NCBI GenBank assembly: GCA_963823755.1
Contig: CAWGMP010000017.1
Coordinates: 310,001-374,000, forward strand
DNA length: 64,000 nt
Direction of reading: 5' to 3'
Source: GCA-003244245 sp963823755
GTDB taxonomy: Bacteria > Actinomycetota > Actinomycetes > Mycobacteriales > Pseudonocardiaceae
Below are positions 51,138 through 60,001 of this stretch, one piece after another (the stretch's first letter is position 1; the number at the start of each line of letters is the position of its first letter). A program made the position numbers and the translations under genes. The notes beneath the pieces are model-generated. The model worked only from the letters and a program-made list of their open reading frames with translations. It did no database searches and was not told where the DNA came from.

Positions 51138-52802
51138 TCATGCGCCCAGGAGTTCGGGTGGGGTGATGCGGGTCTTGGGATTCAGGTGGACAGGTGGTGT
51201 GTCGAGTTGGTCGGCCGCGACGGTGGCGGTGACTCGTTCGGTGGGCAGGCGTAGGTGAACCGCCAGGGCGCAGATGAGGAGGCTGAACACAGCCACCACG
51301 CCCAGGTCGATCCACTCGGGGATGAGCTTCGTTCCATCATATTGTCCGAGATAAGAGATCACGGTCAGGCCGCTGAACCACGGAAGGATCCAGATCAACG
51401 ACCGTGAATCCAGCGGCGGCCGCTCGATCGGCCGGCCCAGCGCGTAAGAGATCCCGAACAGCACATAGCCGGCGGCGATGATCAGCATCAGCTTGTGCAC
51501 TGCGATCCAGGATGTCCAGTAAATGATCTCGTTGGCGGCGATGAAGGCCAGTGGTGCCAGGACCGAGATGGCCGGTACCCGGTAGGGGCGGGTGCGGTTC
51601 GGGTCGGCCTTACGCAGGGCCAGCACGGTGATCGGGGCGAACGCGTACATGATCACTGTTGCCGAGCTGCTCAGTTGGACCAAGCTCTGCCAACTCGGGA
51701 AGGGCAGAAAGCAGATCATACCCACGATGAATGCCAGGATGATCGAGATATACGGAACACCGCGGTTGCTGATCCGGCTGACGCCCCGAGGGATATAGCC
51801 GGCGTGGCCTAGCGCATAGCCCAGCCGTGCGGAGGTGCCCACATAGATCAGGCCGGTGCCGGCCGGTGAGATGAACGCATCGACGTACAAGATGACGGCC
51901 AGCCAGCCCAGACCTAGCCCGGTGGCCAGCGTCGCATACGGTCCGAAGTCGCCCTTGCCCACCGGGTTGACCCATCCGTGAACCAGGTTGCCGGGGTTCA
52001 GTGCACCGATGAAGGCGACCTCCAGCGCCAGATACAGCAGGGTGCCCACGGCTACCGCGCCGATCACCGCACGGGGCACGTTCCGTTGCGGGTTATGTGC
52101 CTCACCGCTGATCTGCGTGGCTTGTTCAAAGCCGTTCAGCGCGAACATGACACCGAGGGGGAGGGCCGCGAACACTCCGTGGGCTCCGTAGGGGGCGAAG
52201 CCGCCACCGGCGGTGAAGTTCGGGGCATGGAATGACACCGCGATCAACACACCGACTGTCAGGACCGGTACTGCGATCTTCCAGAGCACGGCGATCGTGT
52301 TGCTCTCGGCGAGCCACCGCACCCCGAGGATGTTGATGACGGTGAACAGCAACATCAACGCGGTGGCCACCCCTAAACCCATAGTCGTGAGCGCACCTAC
52401 GTCGTTGATCAGCCCATGCCACTTGTGGTCGAGGTAGCTGAGCGCTGCCTCGACTTCGATCGGGCCGGTGGCCACGGCTTGTAGCCAGGCCACCCAGCCG
52501 GCGGTGAACCCACCCAGCGATCCGAACGTCAACCGCGGCCAGCGCGCTGTGCCCCCGGCGAGGGGGTAGGCCGCGCCGAGTTCGGCGTGCACCAGCGCGA
52601 GCAACACGATGATCACACCGGCGAGGGCCCAGGACACGATCGAGGCGCCACCGGCCGAGACGGCCGCCGTCAACGCCCCCAACAGCCAGCCCGACCCGAT
52701 GATCGAACCCAGCGAGACGAACATCAGGGCCATCAGACCGACTTCACGCCGAAAGCCCGGTTGCCCGCTATGAGCCCTCGTGGACGTGGAGCGTTGCGCC
52801 AT
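51138..52802 (-). CDS. APC-family amino acid permease
   Basis: A protein of about 554 residues with 12-13 hydrophobic helices. The conserved opening VSLGSIIGSGWLLGALTA is the APC signature; FALNGFEQATQISGEAHN and PQRNVPRAVIGAVAVGTL give the consensus loop; LGLGWLAVILYVDAFISP follows. It imports an amino acid or amine with a proton or cation; the substrate is unknown. ATG 52802 is preferred to 52814. No neighbour points to a substrate. Confidence 0.9.
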   Translation of the reverse strand: MAQRSTSTRAHSGQPGFRREVGLMALMFVSLGSIIGSGWLLGALTAAVSAGGASIVSWALAGVIIVLLALVHAELGAAYPLAGGTARWPRLTFGSLGGFTAGWVAWLQAVATGPIEVEAALSYLDHKWHGLINDVGALTTMGLGVATALMLLFTVINILGVRWLAESNTIAVLWKIAVPVLTVGVLIAVSFHAPNFTAGGGFAPYGAHGVFAALPLGVMFALNGFEQATQISGEAHNPQRNVPRAVIGAVAVGTLLYLALEVAFIGALNPGNLVHGWVNPVGKGDFGPYATLATGLGLGWLAVILYVDAFISPAGTGLIYVGTSARLGYALGHAGYIPRGVSRISNRGVPYISIILAFIVGMICFLPFPSWQSLVQLSSSATVIMYAFAPITVLALRKADPNRTRPYRVPAISVLAPLAFIAANEIIYWTSWIAVHKLMLIIAAGYVLFGISYALGRPIERPPLDSRSLIWILPWFSGLTVISYLGQYDGTKLIPEWIDLGVVAVFSLLICALAVHLRLPTERVTATVAADQLDTPPVHLNPKTRITPPELLGA

Positions 52803-52856
52803 GATCACAACCAATCCTGCCGTCGGGTAACCGGTGAGTACCTTGGCGCTGGTCTG

Positions 52857-53105
52857 TTACGGCTGACGGGGCGTGGTCAGTGCGCTGAGTAACCGATCGA
52901 GGATCTTCTCCGCCGCCGATCGCCGGGCCCGATGGGGCGAATACACCGCCACCAGAGCCAGCGTGGTGATCAACATCAGCGGCAGGCCGCCCAGCACGCC
53001 CACGATCACCAGGATCGGCCCGAGCGCCGCGTGCTGCACCGCGGTGACCAACACCCCGCCCACGACCCCGACACCGGAGGCCAGCCACCTCGCCACGTGA
53101 CTCAC
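52857..53105 (-). CDS. Small membrane protein of the PadR operon
   Basis: An 82-residue protein from GTG 53105, which overlaps the stop of the preceding gene by four bases. It has two hydrophobic stretches (WLASGVGVVGGVLVTAVQ and LGPILVIVGVLGGLPLML) and a basic, helical tail (RARRSAAEKILDRLLSAL). No family is recognised. It is the third gene of a PadR-type operon (regulator, repeat protein, membrane protein). Confidence 0.6.
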   Translation of the reverse strand: MSHVARWLASGVGVVGGVLVTAVQHAALGPILVIVGVLGGLPLMLITTLALVAVYSPHRARRSAAEKILDRLLSALTTPRQP

Positions 53106-53890
53106 CCCTCCACTCGGGCACGATCCGGCGGGCACTGGGTCCCGGCCAGTTCCCTGCGCAGCCGCCAGGCATCTGCCAGCACCCGCCGCGCATACTCGTA
53201 CCGCTCACCGGGGGAGAGTCGGGCGAGTTCGGCGCGGTACTCCTCGCGGTAGCGCGGTTGCCACGAGCGGGGCAGCAGTCGCACCGCCACCCTCACCAAC
53301 CTCGGCATCGACCGGGCGTCATCAGCGTCGACTGCCACGGGTCTCGTAGAGTGATGGTCCAAGCAGCGGGCGAGGTCTTGAGCGAGGTCGCGGTAACGGG
53401 CGAAGTCACCGGCGAGGTCGCGGTCACGATCGAGGGTGGGGTAGCTGGCCAGGGCGCGCAGAAGAGCGTGATAGCTGGCCAGGGCGCTGGCAAGGTCACG
53501 GGAAAGGTCCAGGTCGCGGGCGGCAGCACGATCAGGGACGTAGTCACCGTCCATGACGCTGCCCAGGGCGAGATCCAGGGCGCCGGCAAGGTCGCGAGCG
53601 CTCAGGGCAGCGCGGACGAGGGCACGCTCCCGGTCCAGGGCATGGTCACTATCGACAGCGCCTGCGATGTGGCTGACGAGATCGCAGGCAAGGGCGCGGG
53701 CCTGATCCAGGACGCGAGCGAGGTCAAGATCGAGGGCGCTGGCCAGAGCGCGGGCGACCTCCAGTGCGCTGGCCAGGTCGAGATTCAGATCGCGGTCGCT
53801 GGCGAGGACGAGAGCGCGGGCGATAGCGCCGTCGCGGTCCAGGGCACCGGCAAGGGCACGGACGCGGTCGAGGGCGGCGGGCCACTTCAT
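53102..53890 (-). CDS. ALDRD-type low-complexity helical repeat protein
   Basis: A 262-residue protein. The first 175 residues are degenerate short repeats rich in Ala, Leu, Asp and Arg (DRVRALAGALDRDGAIAR, RDLNLDLASALEVARALA). They give an amphipathic helical pattern of about seven residues. From about residue 190 it is less repetitive, with LPRSWQPRYREEYRAELA and ARRVLADAWRLRRELAGT. It starts immediately next to the PadR gene (4-bp overlap) and overlaps the next gene. The C-terminal part resembles that of actinobacterial PadR-associated membrane-stress proteins. Its function is not known. Confidence 0.7.
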   Translation of the reverse strand: MKWPAALDRVRALAGALDRDGAIARALVLASDRDLNLDLASALEVARALASALDLDLARVLDQARALACDLVSHIAGAVDSDHALDRERALVRAALSARDLAGALDLALGSVMDGDYVPDRAAARDLDLSRDLASALASYHALLRALASYPTLDRDRDLAGDFARYRDLAQDLARCLDHHSTRPVAVDADDARSMPRLVRVAVRLLPRSWQPRYREEYRAELARLSPGERYEYARRVLADAWRLRRELAGTQCPPDRARVEG

Positions 53891-54243
53891 TAGGCGCCCC
53901 CAGTCAACCTGGGAATCAGCCGCGGCGTCATCGCAGGCTCCGCCACCGGCACGGGAATATGAACCCGGTCCAAAGCGGTGCGAGCACGTTCAGCCCCGAA
54001 GGGGCTCAGGCGGTAGTAGCGGCGCCGTGGCCGGCCCTCCTCGGTCGGGTTGATGTCTTCCCAGCGACTCTCCAGCCACCCGCAGCGCTCCAACCGGGCC
54101 AGGATCGGGTGCAGGGTGCCACTGGGCAGCTCGGCGGCCTTGCAGATCTCCAGCCCATACATCTCCCGGCTGGGCTCGGCGAGCATCGCCCGTACCACCA
54201 GCAGCATCGGCAACGTCGTCCGCGGTTCTGACCCCCTAGGCAT
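53890..54243 (-). CDS. PadR-family transcriptional regulator
   Basis: A protein of about 117 residues from ATG 54243. The winged HTH covers PMLLVVRAMLAEPSREMY, GLEICKAAELPSGTLHPI, LARLERCGWLESRWED and GRPRRRYYRLSPFGAERA. Short PadR proteins such as this usually repress their own operon in response to a ligand or stress. Here they probably control the repeat protein and small membrane protein that follow. The frame extends to 54279 without support. Confidence 0.88.
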   Translation of the reverse strand: MPRGSEPRTTLPMLLVVRAMLAEPSREMYGLEICKAAELPSGTLHPILARLERCGWLESRWEDINPTEEGRPRRRYYRLSPFGAERARTALDRVHIPVPVAEPAMTPRLIPRLTGGA

Positions 54244-54296
54244 AGGTTCATGTCTACCATGGGCTAGATAGAGAAGCAAGCTACCACTGGCCTGGG

Positions 54297-54984
54297 CTAC
54301 ACCAGGCGGCGGTCGGACGCCCAGCGGGAGAGCTCGTAACGGTTGGACAGCTGAGTTTTGCGCAGCACCGACGACACGTGGGTCTCCACCGTCTTGATCG
54401 AGATGAACAGCTCGGCGGCGATCTCCTTGTAGGCGTAACCGCGGGCCAGTAGGCGCAGCACGTCACGCTCTCGTGGGGTGAGTAGATCCAACTCCGGGTC
54501 GCCGACCGGCGCCGTCCCAGGCCGTTGAGCGAAAGCGTCGAGCACGAAACCGGCCAATCGCGGGGAGAACACCGGATCACCCGCGTGCACCCGGCGCACC
54601 GCGTCCGCCAGCTCCCGCCCAGAGATCGTCTTGGTCACGTACCCGCGGGCCCCGGCTCGGATCACCGCGATCACGTCATCGGCCGCATCCGACACCGAGA
54701 GTGCAAGAAACACCACGTCGGGTTGCTCGGGACGGACCCGGCGCAGCACCTCCGCGCCACCGCCCTCGGGCATATGAACGTCGAGGAGCACGACGTCGGG
54801 TCGTAGGTGCCCGATCCCGGTGACCGCCTCGTCCACGGATTCCGCCCTCGCCGACCACGACGACCGGCACCACGTCCGGTTCGGTGGTCCCCGCCCGGGC
54901 CAGCTCGGCCTTCACCCCGGTGCGAAACAGTGCGTGGTCGTCCACCAGGAACACCCGAATGGCCTGGGCCGTGTCCACAGTCAT
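54297..54984 (-). pseudogene. NarL-family response regulator, frameshifted
   Basis: The receiver starts at 54984: IRVFLVDDHALFRTGVKA with the acidic pair, then TTEPDVVPVVVVGEG. The frame is lost at a G run at about 54843-54848; with one base removed it reads GEAESVDEAVTGIGHLRP, DVVLLDVHMPEGGGAEVL with the phospho-acceptor Asp, TKTISGRELADAVRR and the LuxR HTH LTPRERDVLRLLARGYAY, KEIAAELFISIKTVETHV to the stop at 54297. The span (688 nt) is one base over a codon multiple. It is the partner of the adjacent sensor kinase (4-bp overlap), so either signalling is lost or the base is an error. Confidence 0.85.
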
Positions 54985-56270
54985 GTCTCTTCTCCGCCCT
55001 TCCGGCGAACGACCACCAACTGGACCTCGGTGCCCTCACCGGGCGCGGTGCGCAGCGTCACCGTACCGCCGTGCCGTTCCATCCTGCCGCGGATCGAGTC
55101 GGCCAGCCCGTGCCGATCGTCAGCGATGGCCGCCGGATCGAATCCGGCACCCCGGTCCCGGACGAAAACGTGTACCTGCCCCGGTTCGACCTCGGCATAC
55201 ACGCTGATCTCGGTGACTCCGGCGTGTTTGGCCGCATTGACCATCGCCTCCCGGCTGGCCTGCACCAGCGCGGGCAGTGGTTCGTCCAAGGCGCAATCAC
55301 CCACCACGACGACCTGCATGCTCACCGCGTAGGTGTCCTCGACCTCCCCGGCAGCGGCGTGCAGCGTCGCCGCGAACGCCGGTGCGACAGCACCGCCGCC
55401 CGCGCGGGCCACGGTCCGCCCGTAACCCTGCGGTCCGTAGAGCCAGGAGCGAAGCTCCCGCTCCTGGCCGCGGGCCAGTCTGCGGACCTCCCGGGCCGAA
55501 TCGGACTGCTGCTGGATCAGCGCCAGTGTCTGGAGCACCGAGTCGTGCAGGTGTGCGGCGATCTCGGCCCTTTCCTCAGTCCGGATCCGGGCCCGGCGCT
55601 CCTCACCCAAGGCCCGCATCAGTCGTAGCCACCAGGGCACCGTGAGCACGGCCACCCCGACCAGGGTGGCGGCGGCGGCCAGCAGCGCGAATCGCCACTG
55701 ACCCAGGTTGCCCTGGTTGAGGAGGAACACCGCGATGCCGCTGGTCACCAGCGCGATCCCGGCCAACACCCGGAGCAGCGCCATCCGGCCGCCGAACACG
55801 ACACCCGCGCCGCTGCGCCAGCGGGTCCGTTGGCTTGCGTCCGCTTCCCGCCACACCACGCCCGCACCGACCAGGGCGAACCCCAGCGGCCCGGTCACCC
55901 AGCCGCCCCATGCGGTGCCCAGCGCGGCCCCGGCCAGCGCCAACCCCACGCCGAGCACTACCAGGCCGACCGCCTGCTGCTTGTCCCTTGCGGTATTCAC
56001 TCGCCGGGAACCGGCCTCGGTCGCAGGCAGGAATCCCCACAGCAGCGCGTAACCGATCATTCCAGATCCGCCGAGACCGGCGAGCACCACAAAGATCACC
56101 CGCACCCACAGCACCGGCACGCCGAGGTGCTCGGCAATCCCGCTGGACACACCAGCGATGACCCGATCCGACCGATGCCGGTACACCCGTGGCGGCCCGC
56201 CAACCGGCTGGGCAGGCGGTCGGACTCCGGTCGCCTGATCTGCCGGTGTGCTCACGCTTGTCATGGTCAC
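54981..56270 (-). CDS. PspC-domain sensor histidine kinase (NarX/DegS-like)
   Basis: A 429-residue protein. Residues about 28-85 are a PspC-like domain (RVYRHRSDRVIAGVSSGI, AEHLGVPVLWVRVIFVVL). Several transmembrane helices follow. The dimerisation helix has ERAEIAAHLHDSVLQTLA, with the phospho-acceptor His near residue 240. The HATPase-like part has REAMVNAAKHAGVTEISV (N-box), VRDRGAGFDPAAIADDRH and GLADSIRGRMERHGGTVT. It pairs with the frameshifted NarL regulator. It is divergent from a second PspC protein, as often seen in actinobacterial envelope-stress systems. Confidence 0.92.
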   Translation of the reverse strand: MTMTSVSTPADQATGVRPPAQPVGGPPRVYRHRSDRVIAGVSSGIAEHLGVPVLWVRVIFVVLAGLGGSGMIGYALLWGFLPATEAGSRRVNTARDKQQAVGLVVLGVGLALAGAALGTAWGGWVTGPLGFALVGAGVVWREADASQRTRWRSGAGVVFGGRMALLRVLAGIALVTSGIAVFLLNQGNLGQWRFALLAAAATLVGVAVLTVPWWLRLMRALGEERRARIRTEERAEIAAHLHDSVLQTLALIQQQSDSAREVRRLARGQERELRSWLYGPQGYGRTVARAGGGAVAPAFAATLHAAAGEVEDTYAVSMQVVVVGDCALDEPLPALVQASREAMVNAAKHAGVTEISVYAEVEPGQVHVFVRDRGAGFDPAAIADDRHGLADSIRGRMERHGGTVTLRTAPGEGTEVQLVVVRRKGGEET

Positions 56271-56382
56271 ACGCGTAGGGGTGACAGGGGTATCAGGGTC
56301 TACCCCGGTGTCCCCTGACTCGGGGACGGATCAGGGTGACCCCCGATGGTGCACACCACCAGGAGAAGACAGGCTCACTACC

Positions 56383-57633
56383 GTGAACGAGATCAACCTG
56401 GAGCACCCCGCGCGGGACTTCTGGGTCACCAGGCCGCACCGCCGAGCCGACGACCGGAAGATCGCCGGAGTCGCAGCGGCAATCAGCCGGCGCTACGCCA
56501 TCGACCCGGTGCTGGTTCGGGTGGCGTTCGTCGTGGCCGCCGTGTCCGGCGGTGCAGGGGTGCTGTTGTACCTGCTGGGCTGGCTGCTGCTACCCGCTGA
56601 GGGAGACCAGGCATCCGGCGCGGAGAGCGTGTTCGGACGAGGGCGCAGCTCGATGTCCGCAGCGCTCACGATCATGCTCGTTCTCCTGGTGATCCCGGTG
56701 ACCGGAGCGACGCTCAGCGGGCACGGGTCGGGCGTGCTCGGCCTGGCCGTGGGCTTGGGGGCGCTGCTACTGCTGCACCGCTCCCGCGCCACGCTGGGCG
56801 AGGTACCGGGGTCTCCCCCGGCTGCGGGAACACCGTCTCAGCCGACGTCCGGGTCGGCGCCGGCCATGACCGGCGCAGCCACCCAAGAGTCGCCGGGTAC
56901 GACATCCGCCATGAACACTGCGACCAACGGTGCCGAGCGGGCCGCTCCGCCGGCGTGGGACCCGCTGGGCGCGGCACCGTTCGCCTGGGATCTGCCGGAA
57001 CCTTCATCGTCACCTGCACCTGCTCCGTCCCCCGGGGGTGCCCGATCAAAGATCACCCCGATCACCCTCGGGCTCGCGCTGCTGACCGGTGGCATCGCGC
57101 TGGCGTTCTGGCCTGCGCTGTCGGCCACCCAGATCGCCGCCCTACTGCTGGGTGTGGTCGGGCTCGGCCTGGTGGCCGGCTCATTCATGCAGGGCGGCCG
57201 GGGGCTGATCCTGGTCGCCGTGCCCCTGGCCCTGCTCACATGGGTACTACAGGCCGCACCATCGTCTGGCTTCAAGATCGGTGTGAGCTATTGGGACCCG
57301 GTCACCGTCGCCCAGGTACAGCCGCACTATGCGGTCACCCTGGGCAATGGCCGGCTGGACCTCACCGGGCTGCGGTTGGCCGACAACCAGACCGTGACCA
57401 CCAGCGTCGGGGTGGGGGTCGGGGAGACCCATGTCATCCTGCCACCCAATGTGGACGCCCAGGTGAGCTGCGAGACTCAGCTCGGGGAGGTCGACTGCCT
57501 CGGCCGGACCGGCTCTGGCCGTCCGAACCGGGTGACGTTCACCGACAACGGAAGCGACGGTGTCGGCGGTGGCAAGCTGATCCTCGACGTGCACTCCGGC
57601 GTCGGCCAAGTAGACGTGGAGCGCGCATCATGA
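56383..57633 (+). CDS. PspC-domain membrane protein
   Basis: A protein of about 416 residues. The N-terminus holds a PspC domain (RKIAGVAAAISRRYAID, PVLVRVAFVVAAVSGGAG, VLLYLLGWLLLPAEGDQ). Two or three more helix groups follow a Ser/Pro/Ala-rich linker. The C-terminal 110 residues form a beta-rich domain (YAVTLGNGRLDLTGLRLA, HVILPPNVDAQVSCETQL) like the cell-wall-active antibiotic response/toast-rack fold. It is divergent from the PspC sensor kinase. GTG 56383 is chosen for the family start; the aggag site lies 18 bases upstream, rather far. Confidence 0.85.
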   Translation: MNEINLEHPARDFWVTRPHRRADDRKIAGVAAAISRRYAIDPVLVRVAFVVAAVSGGAGVLLYLLGWLLLPAEGDQASGAESVFGRGRSSMSAALTIMLVLLVIPVTGATLSGHGSGVLGLAVGLGALLLLHRSRATLGEVPGSPPAAGTPSQPTSGSAPAMTGAATQESPGTTSAMNTATNGAERAAPPAWDPLGAAPFAWDLPEPSSSPAPAPSPGGARSKITPITLGLALLTGGIALAFWPALSATQIAALLLGVVGLGLVAGSFMQGGRGLILVAVPLALLTWVLQAAPSSGFKIGVSYWDPVTVAQVQPHYAVTLGNGRLDLTGLRLADNQTVTTSVGVGVGETHVILPPNVDAQVSCETQLGEVDCLGRTGSGRPNRVTFTDNGSDGVGGGKLILDVHSGVGQVDVERAS

Positions 57634-57899
57634 ACGAGGCGGATCCCACAATGACCGATCCAGGGAATCATCCAGAACCGGACCTCACCAACGAGACAGC
57701 CGCACTGACCCTGCGGCGCGGGCCGGATCTCTTCACCCTACTCGCCGGGCTGGGCGCGCTGGGAATCGCGGGCACTGCGCTGCTCGGCGGCATATCCTGG
57801 CTGCCCGACGTGGACGCCCGCTGGGTCCTCGCGACTCTGGCGCTGATCGTCGGACTACTCCTGGTGATCAGCTCACTGCGCCCCACGCGGAGTCTTTGA
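57630..57899 (+). CDS. Small two-helix membrane protein of the PspC operon
   Basis: An 89-residue protein whose ATG overlaps the PspC-gene stop (ATGA). It has an acidic N-terminus, then two hydrophobic helices (LFTLLAGLGALGIAGTAL and WVLATLALIVGLLLVISS) and a short basic end. No named family is recognised, but similar short membrane proteins often follow PspC genes in actinobacteria. A strong hairpin follows its stop. Confidence 0.7.
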   Translation: MNEADPTMTDPGNHPEPDLTNETAALTLRRGPDLFTLLAGLGALGIAGTALLGGISWLPDVDARWVLATLALIVGLLLVISSLRPTRSL

Positions 57900-57921
57900 C
57901 GGCTTGCGCGCCGCAAGCAGC

Positions 57922-57959
57922 ACAGCGTCGCCCCATCACGGAGAAGGGGGCGACGCTGT
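57922..57959 (+). terminator. Hairpin terminator of the PspC operon
   Basis: A 13-bp stem (ACAGCGTCGCCCC at 57922-57934 with GGGGCGACGCTGT at 57947-57959) and a 12-base loop, 23 bases after the stop of the small membrane protein gene. It is followed by TGAGGTACTG, without a U tract, and it may also serve the converging minus-strand gene. Confidence 0.75.
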
Positions 57960-57985
57960 TGAGGTACTGTCAACCCGAGCTACTC

Positions 57986-58393
57986 TCAGCCACCCTGGTT
58001 ACCGCTGTGCATGGCGGGGGATTCTGGGTCGATGTTCTTTTCGCGGGAGACACCGGTATCCAACCGCTCCGAACGACGGGACTTTTCTGAGTCCGTGAGC
58101 GAGGACTCGTTACCTGACGTACTCGGTGATTCTCCGACACGGTGCGGTCCCGACGGTGAGGTGTCGGTATCGGAGATACCCTCGCGCTCAGCCTGCGAGA
58201 CCACCCGAGGCCCGGCTGCTGAGCCCTCACCGCCTCGTTCGGCGACCAGCTCGTCCTGATCTTTTCCGCTCTTCTGCCGGTCGTCATACGGCGGAAGGGG
58301 ACGGTCACCGCCTGGTTCCTGCTTGCCTCCCGAATGCACGTTAGGCTCCCGCGGGTAGGGGGGCTGCGCCACACCCTGTCCTTGCTCTGTCAT
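57986..58393 (-). CDS. Hydrophilic, probably disordered protein
   Basis: A 135-residue protein with ATG 58393 after a strong AAGGAG site. Composition is dominated by Gly, Ser, Glu, Asp, Arg and Pro (EPNVHSGGKQEPGGDRPL, DTSPSGPHRVGESPSTSG), with no hydrophobic core. It resembles actinobacterial stress-associated disordered proteins in style, but no family is recognised. It forms a minus-strand pair with the next small gene. Confidence 0.6.
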   Translation of the reverse strand: MTEQGQGVAQPPYPREPNVHSGGKQEPGGDRPLPPYDDRQKSGKDQDELVAERGGEGSAAGPRVVSQAEREGISDTDTSPSGPHRVGESPSTSGNESSLTDSEKSRRSERLDTGVSREKNIDPESPAMHSGNQGG

Positions 58394-58430
58394 CAATAGG
58401 CTCCTTCTCCTCGATATCGCTGGGTCACAC

Positions 58431-58610
58431 TCAGGTCTGCTCCCGCTCCTTGTCCCCGGCCTTGATCTCACTTGGCGGGTTCTCAGCAGTAGCAGGATCG
58501 GGTTCCTGGTTGCCCGCACCAAGATCCGCTTGCTCACCGAGCTCGCCCACCCGCGCCTTCAACTCCTCCGCCGAAGGCGCGTTCCCTGACGACGACTGAC
58601 TTTCAGACAT
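58431..58610 (-). CDS. Small acidic hydrophilic protein
   Basis: A 59-residue protein from ATG 58610, five bases after AAGGAG: MSESQSSSGNAPSAEEL, KARVGELGEQADLGAGNQ, then an acidic-proline tail. It is very polar, with one short amphipathic helix. Function unknown; it lies directly upstream of a similar, longer hydrophilic gene. Confidence 0.6.
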   Translation of the reverse strand: MSESQSSSGNAPSAEELKARVGELGEQADLGAGNQEPDPATAENPPSEIKAGDKEREQT

Positions 58611-58756
58611 CTTCACTCCTTCTCACTAGGGGGCACTGAGGACTACCCCGCGCGAACAGCCCGGAAACCCGGTTCACCCCAACGAACCACCCCCCTCACC
58701 AGGGGCGAGGGTCGATTGCCCAGAACAGCAGCAGATCGCCCCCGCTCGGGCACCCT

Positions 58757-58773
58757 CGCTCCGGAACGGAGCG
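58757..58773 (-). terminator. Possible terminator after the GAF-ANTAR gene
   Basis: A short 7-bp stem (CGCTCCG at 58757-58763 with CGGAGCG at 58767-58773) and three-base loop lie about 26 bases past the stop of the GAF-ANTAR gene. The stem is compact and GC-rich; no U run follows, so this is a weak call. Confidence 0.35.
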
Positions 58774-58798
58774 GGCAGAGCTAACCGCCAGGCAACAG

Positions 58799-59530
58799 TC
58801 AGGCCTGCGGCGCATTGTCTTCAGAGGGGCACTGAATGGCGTCGACCAGTTCAGCGGCGACGATGCGAAGTTTGATATTACGCCGCTGCGAGACCGTCCG
58901 CAGGGTCCCGAAAGCCTCCCCGGGACCACACCGCCGCTGGGCCATCACGATCCCGATCGCCTGGTCGATGACCGAACGCGAGGACAACGCGATACGCAGA
59001 TGCTCCGACAACGTGACCTCGTCATAACGCCGCAACGCCGCGGTGATCGCGATAGCAGCCTGCCCCGCCAGCAACCTGGCCAGCTGCCGATCCCCCTCAC
59101 TGAAGGCCTGCGGGACACCAGCATAGAGGTTGAGCACCCCCACCGGCTTACCCTCCACCATCAACGGGGTGGACAACACCGCCAAAATGCCATACCCCAT
59201 CGCGATACTCGGATAGCCACCCCAACGATCCTCCACGGCCAGATCCGCCGCCTCCACCACCTCCCCACTGGACAACGACTGCAAACACGGCCCCATCTCA
59301 TGCTCGTACTGCTGCTCATCAAGCTCACAGGCCAACGCATCAGCCGACGCCACCGTGAACACCCGCTCGTCTTGCGCCAACGTGATCCCACACGTCGCCA
59401 CCGGCTCGATCACCCGCACCGACAGCTCAGCCACCCCCTGCAACAACCCCTCAAACGACTCCGTGGACAACAACAACCCAGCCAACTCCGACAGCGCAGC
59501 ACCCACCCCCACAACAAAAAACTCCGACAC
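58799..59530 (-). CDS. GAF-ANTAR domain RNA-binding regulator
   Basis: A 243-residue protein. A GAF sensor domain (about 15-165) holds FEGLLQGVAELSVRVIEP, LSSGEVVEAADLAVEDRW and LSTPLMVEGKPVGVLNLY. The C-terminal ANTAR domain (about 175-235) has LSSRSVIDQAIGIVMAQR, RCGPGEAFGTLRTVSQRR and NIKLRIVAAELVDAI. Such proteins bind paired stem-loops in mRNA leaders and prevent termination in response to a signal. No target hairpin pair was identified nearby. Confidence 0.9.
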   Translation of the reverse strand: MSEFFVVGVGAALSELAGLLLSTESFEGLLQGVAELSVRVIEPVATCGITLAQDERVFTVASADALACELDEQQYEHEMGPCLQSLSSGEVVEAADLAVEDRWGGYPSIAMGYGILAVLSTPLMVEGKPVGVLNLYAGVPQAFSEGDRQLARLLAGQAAIAITAALRRYDEVTLSEHLRIALSSRSVIDQAIGIVMAQRRCGPGEAFGTLRTVSQRRNIKLRIVAAELVDAIQCPSEDNAPQA

Positions 59531-59712
59531 CGTCCCGCGACCTCACCCGGCGACCCGAACCACCAGCCACCGCATCACCGTTCGCCAAGAACGGCGAACG
59601 GCAACCCCGTCACGCGAGAACGCCCCTAGTACCACCAGCCTGACCCCCTCCAACGCTCCCAGCAAACGACCAGGTCAGACGCAGGCATACCCGGACATAC
59701 CCGGCACTGTGC

Positions 59713-60001
59713 GGGTGTTACCGAGTATCCACCGCCTACAACAAATGGACCCAGTTCGAGTCCTGTCCTCATTTCAGGGAAGGGGCCGCGAGATACGCCA
59801 GATCGACGATATTCAGACCCGCGGGTTATCAGCGTCGCCGGGGTGACCCGAGAGTTCGATGCCACCATCACCGAGCAGATTCCCGACGAACGGGTCACGT
59901 GGCGCTCTGACGACGGCCCCGACCATGCCGGGGTCATCGAGTCCGGTGGCGGCCAGGGAACCGGCTCCTGGCGCGGCGCGGTCTCCCGCCCGGGCAGCTG
60001 A
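59713..60001 (+). pseudogene. SRPBCC-family (cyclase/dehydrase-like) protein, decayed
   Basis: The plus strand shows fragments of an SRPBCC protein in changing frames: YRVSTAYNKWTQFESCPH in one, then IAGVTREFDATITEQIPD-like sequence (VAGVTREFDATITEQIPD, ERVTWRSDDGPDHAGVIE) in another, and GQGTGSWRGAVSR just before TGA at 59999-60001. The stretch that normally separates HAGV from GxGxETGxWRGEV, some 60 residues, is deleted. It is therefore a pseudogene with at least one frameshift and one deletion. The original was a START-like ligand-binding protein of a type common in actinobacteria. Confidence 0.65.

Noticed and set aside
53258..53893. Plus-strand frame with GEV/GQGAGKV repeats
   Set aside because: Antisense of the low-complexity ALDRD protein, whose operon overlaps with PadR and the small membrane gene support the minus strand.
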